DNA of 64,000 bases. It comes from an uncultured Blastocatellia bacterium. GTDB lineage: Bacteria; Acidobacteriota; Blastocatellia; Chloracidobacteriales; Chloracidobacteriaceae. Positions within the stretch are counted from its first letter, which is position 1. Every line of letters starts with the position of its first letter. The position numbers and the translations under genes were made by a program. Of this stretch, positions 9,249-19,046 are shown one piece after another. The stretch covers positions 1-64,000 of the forward strand of contig CALGZC010000038.1 of NCBI GenBank assembly GCA_937934745.1. Reading direction: 5' to 3'. The notes below the pieces were generated by a model. That model did no database searches and was not told where the DNA came from. It was given only the letters and a program-made list of their open reading frames with translations.

Positions 9249-12200
9249 ATGCCTGCTGCCGAGAAGCTCGCTTACCTGACCGGTCGTTGTTTGTGCGATG
9301 GGTTATATGACGTGACACGGTTTGTCGTCGTCCTGCTGTGTTGTTTCCCCACCTTGTGCCTGATTGACGTGACGCTGGTCTGGGCGCAGGGCACAACCTC
9401 GCGCCTGACGGGAACGGTGCGCGATCCGTCCGGCGCACTCATCGCCGGGGCGCGCGTCACGCTGATCAACGAAGGCACCAATGCCACCTTTGAAGCGCAG
9501 TCTGGCGACAGTGGTGTGTATGTTTTTGACGCAGTTCAAGTCGGCGTCTACACCGTTACGGTCGAGGCGGCGGGCTTCAAGAGGATGGTTTTGAAGGGGA
9601 ACGTCGTCAGCGTCGGTCAACCGACGACCGTCAATGTCACCCTGGAGATCGGCGGGGCATCGGAAGTGGTCGAGGTCACCGGCGCTGCCGAGCGGATTCA
9701 AACCAGCAGCTCCGGCAACTTGGGCAACCTGGTCGAGCAGCAAGCAGTCGTCGCCTTGCCGATTGTCGGCGCGCGCGGGCGCAACCCGCTCAACTTCATC
9801 AACTTTCAGCCCGGCGTGGTGGTCGGCGCGAATACCGGCGGCGGCGTTCACGTGCATGGCGCGCGCGACCGCGCGGTGAACTTCACACTTGACGGGGTTG
9901 ACACGAATGAAACCAGCGCCGGCGGCTCGAACTTCTCGCCGACGCGCGTCAATCCCGACGCGCTGGCCGAATTCCGCGTCATCACGAGCAACCCCTCGGC
10001 CGAAAACGGGCGCAGCAGCGGGGCGCAGGTAAATATGATCACCCGCTCCGGGACGAACGAGTTTCACGGGACGGGCTTTTGGTTTTACCAGACGCCGGGC
10101 TTGAACGCGAACGAGTACGAGAACAACCTCAACGGCATCGTCAAGCGGCAGTTCGTGCAGCACATCGGCGGCGGCAGCCTAGGTGGCCCCATCGTGCGCA
10201 ACCGGCTCTTCTTCTTTACCAACGTGCAGGTCTTGCGGGCGAGCGAGGGGCGCCCGGTCACGCGCCTGGTGTACACGCAGTCGGCGCGCCAGGGATTGTT
10301 TCGCTACGTCATCGGCGGACGCAATCTGCCCTTCGGCGCGACCGGCGCGTCGGTGGATGCCAACGGCAATCCCGTGCCGGGTCTCAATATCGGCGCCTAC
10401 AACATCGGTATGATGGATCCGCAGGGACTGGGGATTGACCCGACCATTCGGCGCGTGATTGACCTGACGCCGCTGCCGAACAACTTCGCTTTCGGCGACG
10501 GCCTCAATACGGCCGGATTTCTGTTCAACGCCCGCGGGCGCGAGCAGCAGGAGGATTACACGGTCAAAGTCGATTACGTCATCAGTGATCGCCAGACGGT
10601 CTTTGGGCGCGTTTCGTGGGGGCGGCAAGACTCATTGGGTGACTTTGCCAACGCCGGTCCGGCGGCGTTTCCCAACACGGAGCGGCTGGTGGATACGCGC
10701 CGGTCGCCCCGCAATGTTGCCATTAATCACCGCTGGTCGCCGACGGGCAATCTCACCAACGAGTTTGTGATCGGTCTCAACCGCTTCACGTTTAGTTTTG
10801 ACAACCCCGACCCAAACTTCGCCAGCAATCCACCGATCACGCTAAACGACGTCACGACGCCGATTTCAAACCTGGCGCCGGTCATCAATCGGCGCGCGCT
10901 GACGACGTTTCAGTTTGTAGACAACTTCACCGCCGTGCGTGGGGCGCACACCGTCAAGGCCGGGATGAACCTGCGGTTTGGGCGGCACATTGACCGGCGC
11001 ACATCGGTCGCGGGCCTCAACACGCAGCCGTTGGCCAACTTCAGTACCGCCATTAACACGGTGAGCGTTGCGGCGTTTGGCATTCCGGGTAACATCAATA
11101 CGGCTTTTGATTTGCCCCTGCTCCAGCGCACAATTAACAACCTACTGGGGCGGGTGGGGCGCATATCGCAGGCGTTTGTCTCAGTTGGGAATCAGTATGG
11201 GCCGCCCGGCACGATCTTCACTGCCGATGCGCGTTATCCGGAGTATGATCTTTACGTTCAGGACACCTGGCGTGTGCGACCGAATCTGGTCGTTGATTAC
11301 GGTGTGCGGTGGGAAGGTCGCCCGGCGATGCGGGAGCCGAACCGCCTCAGTGTGCCGAACGTTCCGCTGTATTTTGGGGCGGCTCCGACCAACACCGCAG
11401 CCTGGTTCAACGGCAAGCCGTTTGCCGATGACTGGAACAACTTTGGTCCGAGTGTCGGTGTGGCCTGGGATCCATTTGGGGACGGGAGGACTTCCGTTCG
11501 CGCCAACTATCGGCTGGCGTATGACCGGCTGAATACCTTTGTGACTTCATCATTTATCCTGCCGACCGTGCCGGGCGCGACGCTGGGCGTCATCAACGAC
11601 GCTTTTGGGCAGGGCGGCGGGCGGCTGCGCAATCTGCCGACCCTGGCGCCGCCGCCGGGCATCTCGCCGGATGCGCTGCGGCAGCCGCCGCCCTTTTCGG
11701 CCAACAGCATCACCGTGTTTGACCCACGCTACCGAACACCAAAGGTCCATCAGTGGGCGCTTAGCCTTCAGCGCGATCTGGGGTGGAATCTGGTGCTTGA
11801 AGCTAACTACATCGGACGCCATGGGAACGGCCTGCTAAGCGGCTACAACGCCAATCAGGTCAAAATCTTTGAAAATGGCTTCCTGGACGCCTTCAACACC
11901 CTGCGCCCCTGCGCTGTGTCGGGGTCCTTTGCGCCGGCTTGCAACAGCCCGCTCATCAACTCGCTGTTGGCCAATCCGAACGGCTCGCAGACAACCATCA
12001 ACAACTTTCGCGGCAGCCTGACCAACAACAATGTCGCTGGCCTGGCGGTGTCGCTGGCCCAGCAGATTGGGGCGAACCTGCCGGCGCGCGGCTTTTCGCC
12101 TTTTTTCTTCTTTGACTTTCCGCAGTACACTGGCGGGGTGTCGGTGATTGATAACTATGACTTCTCGAACTACCACGCGGCCGAGGTGCAGTTGTCGCGG

Positions 12201-12935
12201 CGCTTTCGCGATGGCTTGAGCTTTCAGTTCAGCTACACCTTCGCGAAGTCGCTCGATACGCGGTCCTTTGATCCGACCTTTACCGTGGCGGCGAGCGGCA
12301 GCGCCCAGTCGGCGTCGAGCACGCCGTTCGATCTCCGCAACCGACGCCTCAACTATGCCCGCTCGGACTTCGACCGAACGCATGCGTTGCAGGGCAATTT
12401 CGTGTGGGAGCTGCCGTTTGGGCGCGGGCGGCAATACGCCAACAGTCTCCATCCGGCCATTGACCAGGTCATCGGCGGGTGGATGGTCGCCGGCATTCTT
12501 CAGCTCACGTCGGGGCGGCCCTTTACGGTCTTTTCCGGCGCGAACACGCTCAGCAACGCGGTGCAGTCGTTTGCCAACTGCAATGGCTGCTCGCGGTCGC
12601 TCGGCTCGGTACGGCAGGAGTCTGGGACAAACTACTACTTTACGGCCGATGAACGGACGCGGTTTAGCATCCCGTCCCCTGGGACGCTGGGCAACACTGG
12701 GCGCAACTTTTTCAATGGCCCCGGCTTTTTCCAGCTCGACCTGACCGTGGCCAAGTCCTTCCGCATCGTGGAGGGGGTCAATCTCCAATATCGGCTGGAG
12801 ATGCAGAATGCGACCAACACGCCTTCGTTCGCGTTTCCAACTGCGGTGGTGACGGCGGCGACCTTTGGGCGGATTCGGGATGGCGTGGTGAGCAGCGCGC
12901 GCCGAATCCAGATGGCGCTTAAGTTGACATTTTGA
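9249..12935 (+). CDS. Oar/TonB-dependent-receptor-like outer membrane protein with N-terminal carboxypeptidase regulatory domain
   Basis: TSRLTGTVRDPSGALIAGARV domain, plug-like and barrel regions, C-terminal Phe (ALKLTF). Confidence 0.88.
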   Translation: MPAAEKLAYLTGRCLCDGLYDVTRFVVVLLCCFPTLCLIDVTLVWAQGTTSRLTGTVRDPSGALIAGARVTLINEGTNATFEAQSGDSGVYVFDAVQVGVYTVTVEAAGFKRMVLKGNVVSVGQPTTVNVTLEIGGASEVVEVTGAAERIQTSSSGNLGNLVEQQAVVALPIVGARGRNPLNFINFQPGVVVGANTGGGVHVHGARDRAVNFTLDGVDTNETSAGGSNFSPTRVNPDALAEFRVITSNPSAENGRSSGAQVNMITRSGTNEFHGTGFWFYQTPGLNANEYENNLNGIVKRQFVQHIGGGSLGGPIVRNRLFFFTNVQVLRASEGRPVTRLVYTQSARQGLFRYVIGGRNLPFGATGASVDANGNPVPGLNIGAYNIGMMDPQGLGIDPTIRRVIDLTPLPNNFAFGDGLNTAGFLFNARGREQQEDYTVKVDYVISDRQTVFGRVSWGRQDSLGDFANAGPAAFPNTERLVDTRRSPRNVAINHRWSPTGNLTNEFVIGLNRFTFSFDNPDPNFASNPPITLNDVTTPISNLAPVINRRALTTFQFVDNFTAVRGAHTVKAGMNLRFGRHIDRRTSVAGLNTQPLANFSTAINTVSVAAFGIPGNINTAFDLPLLQRTINNLLGRVGRISQAFVSVGNQYGPPGTIFTADARYPEYDLYVQDTWRVRPNLVVDYGVRWEGRPAMREPNRLSVPNVPLYFGAAPTNTAAWFNGKPFADDWNNFGPSVGVAWDPFGDGRTSVRANYRLAYDRLNTFVTSSFILPTVPGATLGVINDAFGQGGGRLRNLPTLAPPPGISPDALRQPPPFSANSITVFDPRYRTPKVHQWALSLQRDLGWNLVLEANYIGRHGNGLLSGYNANQVKIFENGFLDAFNTLRPCAVSGSFAPACNSPLINSLLANPNGSQTTINNFRGSLTNNNVAGLAVSLAQQIGANLPARGFSPFFFFDFPQYTGGVSVIDNYDFSNYHAAEVQLSRRFRDGLSFQFSYTFAKSLDTRSFDPTFTVAASGSAQSASSTPFDLRNRRLNYARSDFDRTHALQGNFVWELPFGRGRQYANSLHPAIDQVIGGWMVAGILQLTSGRPFTVFSGANTLSNAVQSFANCNGCSRSLGSVRQESGTNYYFTADERTRFSIPSPGTLGNTGRNFFNGPGFFQLDLTVAKSFRIVEGVNLQYRLEMQNATNTPSFAFPTAVVTAATFGRIRDGVVSSARRIQMALKLTF

Positions 12936-13266
12936 ACCTCAGTCGGGCGTTCCTGGTTTTCCGGCGACCGGATGCGATTGTTGCTTGGGCGGTCAAAGGG
13001 AGCTTTGGGCGCGGTGGTTTGTGCTTCGGGTGGATGGCTATCCCGGCAGGTACTGCCTGGCGGGGAAGGTCCCTCTGCCGTCGCCGTGCACTAGGCCACA
13101 TGGTAGCATCGCCCTTCCACGGCGAAGCGCCGTCTGCCCGATGGGACGCCAGATCGGCGCGCACACGTCGGGCAAGTCGGCTGCGCTGGGGGCGCGCGCC
13201 GGTTGATGTCGCGACAGATGGCGGCCTAGGGGGCAGCGGCGGGTCGGCTACGGGGGACGGGTTGAG

Positions 13267-13488
13267 CTACCGCCCCTTTTTGTCCACGTTGTAACGTTCC
13301 AGGACTTCGCCGGTCAGCCCGTCTAGGACAACACAGGGGCGGTCGCCCATGTTGCTGATGTGCAGGTTGAGGGCCGCACGTGCATTTTGCGCACGAATTA
13401 CGTAGATGAAACGTTCTTCAGGGGTGTTCCCAATGACGCGGATGAAGAAGTCGCGCATGACTTCATTCGTTCCACCGGGCATGGCCAA
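13267..13488 (-). CDS. Small hypothetical protein, 73 aa
   Basis: Plausible composition, gagg upstream of start; no family recognised. Confidence 0.45.
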   Translation of the reverse strand: MAMPGGTNEVMRDFFIRVIGNTPEERFIYVIRAQNARAALNLHISNMGDRPCVVLDGLTGEVLERYNVDKKGR

Positions 13489-13725
13489 TGTCCTCAGCGT
13501 GCTAGGATGTGCAACAAATGCAAACGAAACCGTTGGCGCAAAGTGTATGACGCTATACGGTTATGTGTGATGCGCGAATATAGCCACGCTAAAATCCTCC
13601 GGTCAACCTACCCCGGATACACCTCCGGCGGTGACTCAGCCGGTTGTTGACGCGTTGTGCTACCTTGGCAGCCGAGCGCCACGCAGGGTAAGCTCTGAAG
13701 AGCGATGTCACGGAGGTGAAATCCT

Positions 13726-14160
13726 ATGGCCGGGCAGGAAGAGCGAAAAGTCGTTATTATTGAGCGAAAAGATGATCCGCGACCGGCGTCGGAAGCTACG
13801 CCGGGTGCGCCAAGCGAGGAGCCGAAGGGCGCAATTGAGGAGATTACAAGCTCCGTCCGTGAGCTGGCGCGGACGCTGCCGGAGTCAATCGGCCGGCTGC
13901 CGGGTTCGATTGGGGCAGCCATTCAGCAGGCGTTGGCCAGCCGTGACTTGAACGTGACGGTACATCTGTCGGAAGACACGATGCGTTCGATTGAAATGCT
14001 CGTTCAGGCGGGTATTTTCGCCAACCGCTCAGAGGCAGCCGCCTACCTGATCGGGGAAGGGATTGCTGCCAAGCGTGAGCTTTTTGAGCAGGTAACGGAA
14101 AAGATCATCCAGATTGAAAAGCTCAAGTCGGAGCTGCGGTCACTGGCGGGACGCGCCTAG
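13726..14160 (+). CDS. Hypothetical protein with ribbon-helix-helix-like region
   Basis: VHLSEDTMRSIEMLVQAGIFANRSEAAAYLIGEGI resembles RHH motifs; ggaggtg RBS. Confidence 0.65.
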   Translation: MAGQEERKVVIIERKDDPRPASEATPGAPSEEPKGAIEEITSSVRELARTLPESIGRLPGSIGAAIQQALASRDLNVTVHLSEDTMRSIEMLVQAGIFANRSEAAAYLIGEGIAAKRELFEQVTEKIIQIEKLKSELRSLAGRA

Positions 14161-14197
14161 CGTCCCGGTTGTGTTGGCAACAGAATGCCTGAACAGA

Positions 14198-15502
14198 ATG
14201 CCTGTGCTCTGGGTTGTCAAAGTCATTGTCCAGGCACTCTTCCGCGTGCTGTTCACGCTAGAGTATGCGGGGGTTGCCAATGTCCCGCCGACCGGCGCGG
14301 TGATTTTGGCTGGCAATCATCCCAGCTATCTTGACCCCGTTCTGATCTCGCTGCCGATTCGGCGGCGGATTCGCTTCATGGCATGGGATAAACTGTTTGC
14401 GATTCCGGTCTTCGGATCGCTCATTCGTTTTCTGGGCGCTTTTCCGGTTGATACGAGCAAACGCGACCAGCAGGCTTTTGCCCAGGCGCTCGAGGTTTTG
14501 CAGTCCGGCGAGGCGCTGGGCATTTTCCCCGAAGCCGGACTTTCTAAAGGAGAGCGGGTGAACGCGCTGCTGAAGTCAGGCGCAGCTCGGTTGGCAATTG
14601 CGGCCCGGTGTCCGATTGTTCCGGTGACCATTGCCGGCGCCCGCGCCGCCTGGCCACGGGGGCAGTGGCTCCCGCTGCCGCGGAAGATCACGGTCAAGTA
14701 CCATCCGCCGCTTCAACCGCGAGTGCGTGCAGCGTGGACGGCGGAAACCGAGCTGGAGGCGGCGCGGGCACTGACGGAGGAACTGCGCCAGGCCATCGAG
14801 CGGCGACTTGTTCCGGCTTTGAAGGTCGGCGCAAAGCGGGCGGAGCGTTACCGCCGGCCGGCGTGTGCCCTGCGCTCCTACGAGTATATTCCGCTGTGGG
14901 TTTGGCTGGGCAGTGTGGGTTTGTTTGGGGTGGCGGGGGCGCCGACCTGGCCGACCGCACTGTATCTGGCATACGTGTTGCTCGATATTTGGGTATTGCC
15001 GCAGCGGCGATTGACTAAAGTGCTGCGGGACCTGGCGCTGCCGGTTTGGCTGGCCGCCGGTTACCCGTGGGCGGTCACGGCGTTTGTGGAAGTGGATGCG
15101 CAGGGGGCCTTTCTGGACGCCAAGGCCTGGCTGTTGGGGTTGGTGGGCGCCAGTATTGTGTTTCCGTTTCACTGGACAAGCTACTACGCTACCCAGCGTT
15201 TCCTGCGTGGTTTGGCGGTCGGCTATCCGGTGGTATGGTGGTTGGAAATGCTGCGTCCTGAAAGGCTTGGGTACGGTCCGCATGTGTTGTGGTTATCCTT
15301 TACCGTCGCGTATGCTGTCGGGGTACGGCACCTGCACTGGGCCTGGGTGGCGATGGGGGCACTCAGCTACCTGGCGCTGTTTTGGTGGTTGTCGCCCGAA
15401 CGCTGGGCGCCGACTATGCTTTACTATGCTGGCGCAGGTGTGGCGGTGTTCTGGTACGTGCGCTGCGTCAGCTATGCAGCACACGACGGCCGGTGGGTAT
15501 AG
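14198..15502 (+). CDS. 1-acyl-glycerol-3-phosphate acyltransferase domain fused to C-terminal multi-TM domain
   Basis: NHPSYLDP and FPEAGLSKGERV motifs; about 200 aa of hydrophobic segments follow; start ATG 14198. Confidence 0.8.
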   Translation: MPVLWVVKVIVQALFRVLFTLEYAGVANVPPTGAVILAGNHPSYLDPVLISLPIRRRIRFMAWDKLFAIPVFGSLIRFLGAFPVDTSKRDQQAFAQALEVLQSGEALGIFPEAGLSKGERVNALLKSGAARLAIAARCPIVPVTIAGARAAWPRGQWLPLPRKITVKYHPPLQPRVRAAWTAETELEAARALTEELRQAIERRLVPALKVGAKRAERYRRPACALRSYEYIPLWVWLGSVGLFGVAGAPTWPTALYLAYVLLDIWVLPQRRLTKVLRDLALPVWLAAGYPWAVTAFVEVDAQGAFLDAKAWLLGLVGASIVFPFHWTSYYATQRFLRGLAVGYPVVWWLEMLRPERLGYGPHVLWLSFTVAYAVGVRHLHWAWVAMGALSYLALFWWLSPERWAPTMLYYAGAGVAVFWYVRCVSYAAHDGRWV

Positions 15503-15606
15503 GCCCGCTCTGAAAGGTTGCAGCCCAACAGCATAGTCGGGGGGTGCCGGGCTTTTCTGGCCCGGCGCGATTCTGGGGATTTCCGCCGAGGAAACGTGAT
15601 TTTGTG

Positions 15607-17517
15607 ATGACGACCCTGATGCACTGGCTCAGTCAATCCTGGCTCGCGTCTGTCCTAGACCTGGTGCTGGTGTTTTTCGTCGTCTACGAGGTGCTCAAGC
15701 TGCTCAAAGGAACGCGGGCGGCGCAAGTGGCACTTGGGATTGCCTTGGTCGCGCTGCTGTACCAGGCTTCCCACTGGCTGCATCTGCCGACGCTGGAGTT
15801 CGTCATCCGCCACAGCTTCCTCTATGTAGGCTTTGCGGTTGTCGTGCTGTTTCAGAATGAAATCCGAACGGCGTTTGCCCATTTTGGGCGCAACATTCGC
15901 TTTTCGGCGCTGTTTGGATGGCGGGCACCGAAGTCGCCGATGGCGCAGTATGAAGACGTGTTGTTGGCCGTGACGACGTTTGCGGCGAAGAAAACCGGCG
16001 CGCTGATCGTGTTTGAGCGGCAGGATAATCTGGATGAATACATTACGCGCGGCGTCAAGCTCGATGCCGTGGTGGGCTATGACCTGCTCATCAATTTGTT
16101 TAACCCGGAAGCGCCGCTGCACGATGGTGCCGTCATTATTCGGCAGGGACGGATTGCAGCGGCGAGTTGCTTTCTGCCGCTGACCCTCAATCCCCGGCTT
16201 TCAAAGGACACCGGCACCCGCCACCGTTCGGCAATTGGGATTACCGAGGAAACCGATGCGTTTGTCATCGTTGTTTCGGAAGAAACCGGTATGGTCTCGT
16301 GCGTCGAGCATGGGCAGATCAAGCGTGGGCTTGGCATCCGGGAGGTACGGGCGCTGCTATCCCGCGCGTTGAATGCAGCCGAGGGTCCATCGCCTCCGGT
16401 ACGGCGCCGGCGGCGGTTGCTCATTGAGGACACGTCCGGCGTGGATTTTGTCACTGCCGACTTGCGCAGTGAGACCGGCGAAACGCCTGCAGCCGGGACA
16501 CCGGCCCTTGTGGGTGAGGGTCGGACTTCGCGGATGCGGGAGCGCGGCGTCGTGGATGTGGCTGCTGTGTGGCGGCAAGGGCAGCACTGGGCGGCCTGGT
16601 GGGGCGAGCGATGTCGCGCCCTGTTGTTTGAAAACTTCCCCCTCAAGTTCATTGCAGCCGTGATTACGAGTGCGCTGTGGCTCTCGGCAACCAAGCAGGA
16701 TGCGATTCCATTTGTGTTGCGCGGCGTCCCGATTACTTATCAGGGCCTCCAGGAGGACTTGATCATTGCCAACAGCCAGGAGGTCCAGGAGGTGACGATC
16801 CGTGTGCGCGGACCGCGGGATGTTGTCGAACGCCTGCGCCCTGAGTCGTTTGTCGTCACCGTTCCGCTGGCCGGTAAGAATCCCGGCGAGCGGGTGATTG
16901 TGTTGCGGGAAGACGCACGCATTGAGAAGCCCACCAATGTCGAGATTCTGGAGATTGAGCCGGTGCGGATTACGCTCAACCTGGAGCGGCAAGTGTACCG
17001 CGAGGTGGAGATCAAACCGAACTTTCGCGGCGTGCTGCCGGTGGATCGGGAAATTGCCGAGTATCAGGTGACCCCGCCGACGACGCGGGTGCGCGGGCCA
17101 GAATCACAGGTGTACGCCCTGCAGGCTGTCGGGACGGAGACCATCTGGCTCAATATTCACGACCGGTCGTTTGTTGAGCGCTACAAAGTGGATGTCAAAG
17201 ATCCACGGATTGAGATTGTCGGCGCTTCAGAGGTTGAAGTGAAGGTCACAATTCGGCCGATCATCATCCGGCGGCGAGTGGATGTCATCTTGGACGTGCC
17301 GGGGACGCCACCCAAACGTTTGGAAGTCACCGTGGAGGGGCCGAAATCGGTTGTAGAAAAGCTCCGGGGGCGTGATTTTCAGGCAACCGTTGCCAATGAG
17401 CCGGTGGCGGAACATCCGTTTCGCCGGGCGGTCGTGGTGACACCGCCGCCAGCTGTCGCCGGACAAGTGCAGATTGTAGCGGTCAATCCGAGCGAGGTTC
17501 TCTACCGTGCGCCATAG
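15607..17517 (+). CDS. Diadenylate cyclase (CdaA/DisA_N) fused to YbbR-domain (CdaR-like) region
   Basis: Three N-terminal TMs, DGAVIIRQGRI and GTRHRSAIG catalytic motifs, second TM then YbbR-like repeats (IRVRGPRDVVERL, VTVEGPKSVVEKL). Confidence 0.88.
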   Translation: MTTLMHWLSQSWLASVLDLVLVFFVVYEVLKLLKGTRAAQVALGIALVALLYQASHWLHLPTLEFVIRHSFLYVGFAVVVLFQNEIRTAFAHFGRNIRFSALFGWRAPKSPMAQYEDVLLAVTTFAAKKTGALIVFERQDNLDEYITRGVKLDAVVGYDLLINLFNPEAPLHDGAVIIRQGRIAAASCFLPLTLNPRLSKDTGTRHRSAIGITEETDAFVIVVSEETGMVSCVEHGQIKRGLGIREVRALLSRALNAAEGPSPPVRRRRRLLIEDTSGVDFVTADLRSETGETPAAGTPALVGEGRTSRMRERGVVDVAAVWRQGQHWAAWWGERCRALLFENFPLKFIAAVITSALWLSATKQDAIPFVLRGVPITYQGLQEDLIIANSQEVQEVTIRVRGPRDVVERLRPESFVVTVPLAGKNPGERVIVLREDARIEKPTNVEILEIEPVRITLNLERQVYREVEIKPNFRGVLPVDREIAEYQVTPPTTRVRGPESQVYALQAVGTETIWLNIHDRSFVERYKVDVKDPRIEIVGASEVEVKVTIRPIIIRRRVDVILDVPGTPPKRLEVTVEGPKSVVEKLRGRDFQATVANEPVAEHPFRRAVVVTPPPAVAGQVQIVAVNPSEVLYRAP

Positions 17518-17544
17518 AGGCGGGGCGGCAGTCGGTAGGGTGGC

Positions 17545-17871
17545 TTACTGAGGGGTTTTGGCTGCCTGGCGCAGGGCGTTGCGGCGGAACATCGTCAGTA
17601 AGAACGTACAGGCTAGGACATCATCGAGGAGGAGGACGCTATACAGCGCCACATCACCGCGCAGGCCGACCGCCATCAGAAGATGGATAAGCCCCATATT
17701 CACCAGGTACAGCAGGAACAGTACGACTGACATGACGAGCAAGGGCTGGATCGAGGCAGAGTACAGACTGGCACCCTTTTTGACGCGCACGGCCGAAACC
17801 CGCGCCAGAGCCAGCAACATCACGGTGATGATCAGCGTACAGGACGTACCGACAAAAAAATCTGAAGCCAT
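17545..17871 (-). CDS. Small membrane protein, hypothetical
   Basis: Several TM-like segments; start ATG 17871 chosen within longer ORF. Confidence 0.5.
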   Translation of the reverse strand: MASDFFVGTSCTLIITVMLLALARVSAVRVKKGASLYSASIQPLLVMSVVLFLLYLVNMGLIHLLMAVGLRGDVALYSVLLLDDVLACTFLLTMFRRNALRQAAKTPQ

Positions 17872-17944
17872 AGCGCCATTGCCGGTTGTTGTGCGTGGCG
17901 CACGCTGCCCTGGGGGCAGTGAGCGCACGCCACCGGCCCACAAT

Positions 17945-18019
17945 TGGAGGTGGCGGTCGGAATCGAACCGACGAATAAGGGTTTTGCAGACCCGTGCCTT
18001 ACCACTTGGCTACGCCACC
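17945..18019 (-). tRNA. tRNA-Cys (GCA), CCA encoded
   Basis: GGTGGCG acceptor pairs with CGCCACC, anticodon loop CTGCAAA, T arm GGTTCGATTCC, discriminator T, encoded CCA. Confidence 0.95.
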
Positions 18020-18072
18020 GTTTCGGTTAGGACTGTGAACGGGGGGCACAGTCCGTTCGCGTTGGGCAAGTA

Positions 18073-19035
18073 ATGCTAATCACCCGGCTGACAACTGTCA
18101 ATTCATGGGCGGCCTGGCGTCAGCAGGTGGAAGCGTGGATTGTCGCGGCCGTGCTGTGGGGATTGGGGCGGCTTCCGCGCTGGTGGGCGCGGCGGTTGGG
18201 GATTGTCCTGGCCGGGCTGTTGGCGCTGGTATTGCCGCGCTTGCGGCGCGTCGGGCGGGATAATTTGACGGCGGCCTTCCCCGAGGCGCCGGCGCGCGTC
18301 CGGCGGCGCCTGTTGTGGGGGTCGGTGGCGAATCTGGGGCGGCTGCTGGGTGAGTTTGCCCACTTGCCCACCGTGCATGCTGGGAACGTGGCCGAATTGG
18401 TGGAGTATGAGGGGTTTGAGCACTTTGCCGCCGCGCAGGCACAGGGGCGCGGCGTGATTTTTTTTACTGGGCATCTTGGGGCGTGGGAGCTGAGCGCCTA
18501 TGCCCATGCGGTGTACGGCTATCCACTGACGATCCTTGTACGTCCGATTGACAATTCACTGGTGGATGCGATTGTGACACGCTATCGCGTCGGGAGCGGG
18601 AATCGGGTTGTGTCCAAGCACCGCGAGTTGCGGGCGCTGGTGGCGAGCTTGCGGCGTGGGGAAACGGTAGGGATTTTGGCGGATGTCCATGTGCAACCGC
18701 AGTATGGGGTGTTTTGTGAGTTTTTCGGTCGTCCGGCTTCAACGTCGCCGTTGGTGGCGCGGCTGGCGCGGCGCACCGGCGCCGCTGTGGTTGTGGGCTA
18801 TGTGGTTTGGGATGCCGCCCGCAAACGGCATCGGTTGATCGTTGAGCCGCCGCCGGTGCTGGTGCAAACGGCGGATGAAGCGTTTGATGTGCAGGAAAAT
18901 ACGGTGCGTTTGACGCGTTGTTGGGAGGCGATTGTCCGGCGCTATCCTGACCAATGGCTGTGGATTCATCGCCGGTGGAAGAGTCAGCCGCTGCCGGCAA
19001 CCCAACGCACTGTCCCGGCTGACGGTGTAACTTGA
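18073..19035 (+). CDS. LpxL/HtrB-type lipid A acyltransferase family protein
   Basis: GVIFFTGHLGAWELSAYAHA motif and overall pattern of LpxL/HtrB proteins. Confidence 0.85.
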   Translation: MLITRLTTVNSWAAWRQQVEAWIVAAVLWGLGRLPRWWARRLGIVLAGLLALVLPRLRRVGRDNLTAAFPEAPARVRRRLLWGSVANLGRLLGEFAHLPTVHAGNVAELVEYEGFEHFAAAQAQGRGVIFFTGHLGAWELSAYAHAVYGYPLTILVRPIDNSLVDAIVTRYRVGSGNRVVSKHRELRALVASLRRGETVGILADVHVQPQYGVFCEFFGRPASTSPLVARLARRTGAAVVVGYVVWDAARKRHRLIVEPPPVLVQTADEAFDVQENTVRLTRCWEAIVRRYPDQWLWIHRRWKSQPLPATQRTVPADGVT

Positions 19036-19046
19036 GGGCGTTTTTG

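Noticed and set aside
11835-12788. 317-aa minus-strand ORF within the Oar-like gene
   Set aside because: Arg/Ala-rich shadow ORF; the plus strand has clear domain structure.
12936-13266. Possible RNase P RNA or tmRNA (gacagatggcggccta and gggaaggtccc resemblance)
   Set aside because: Conserved P4/tmRNA signatures do not match well enough; kept only as an unexplained noncoding region.
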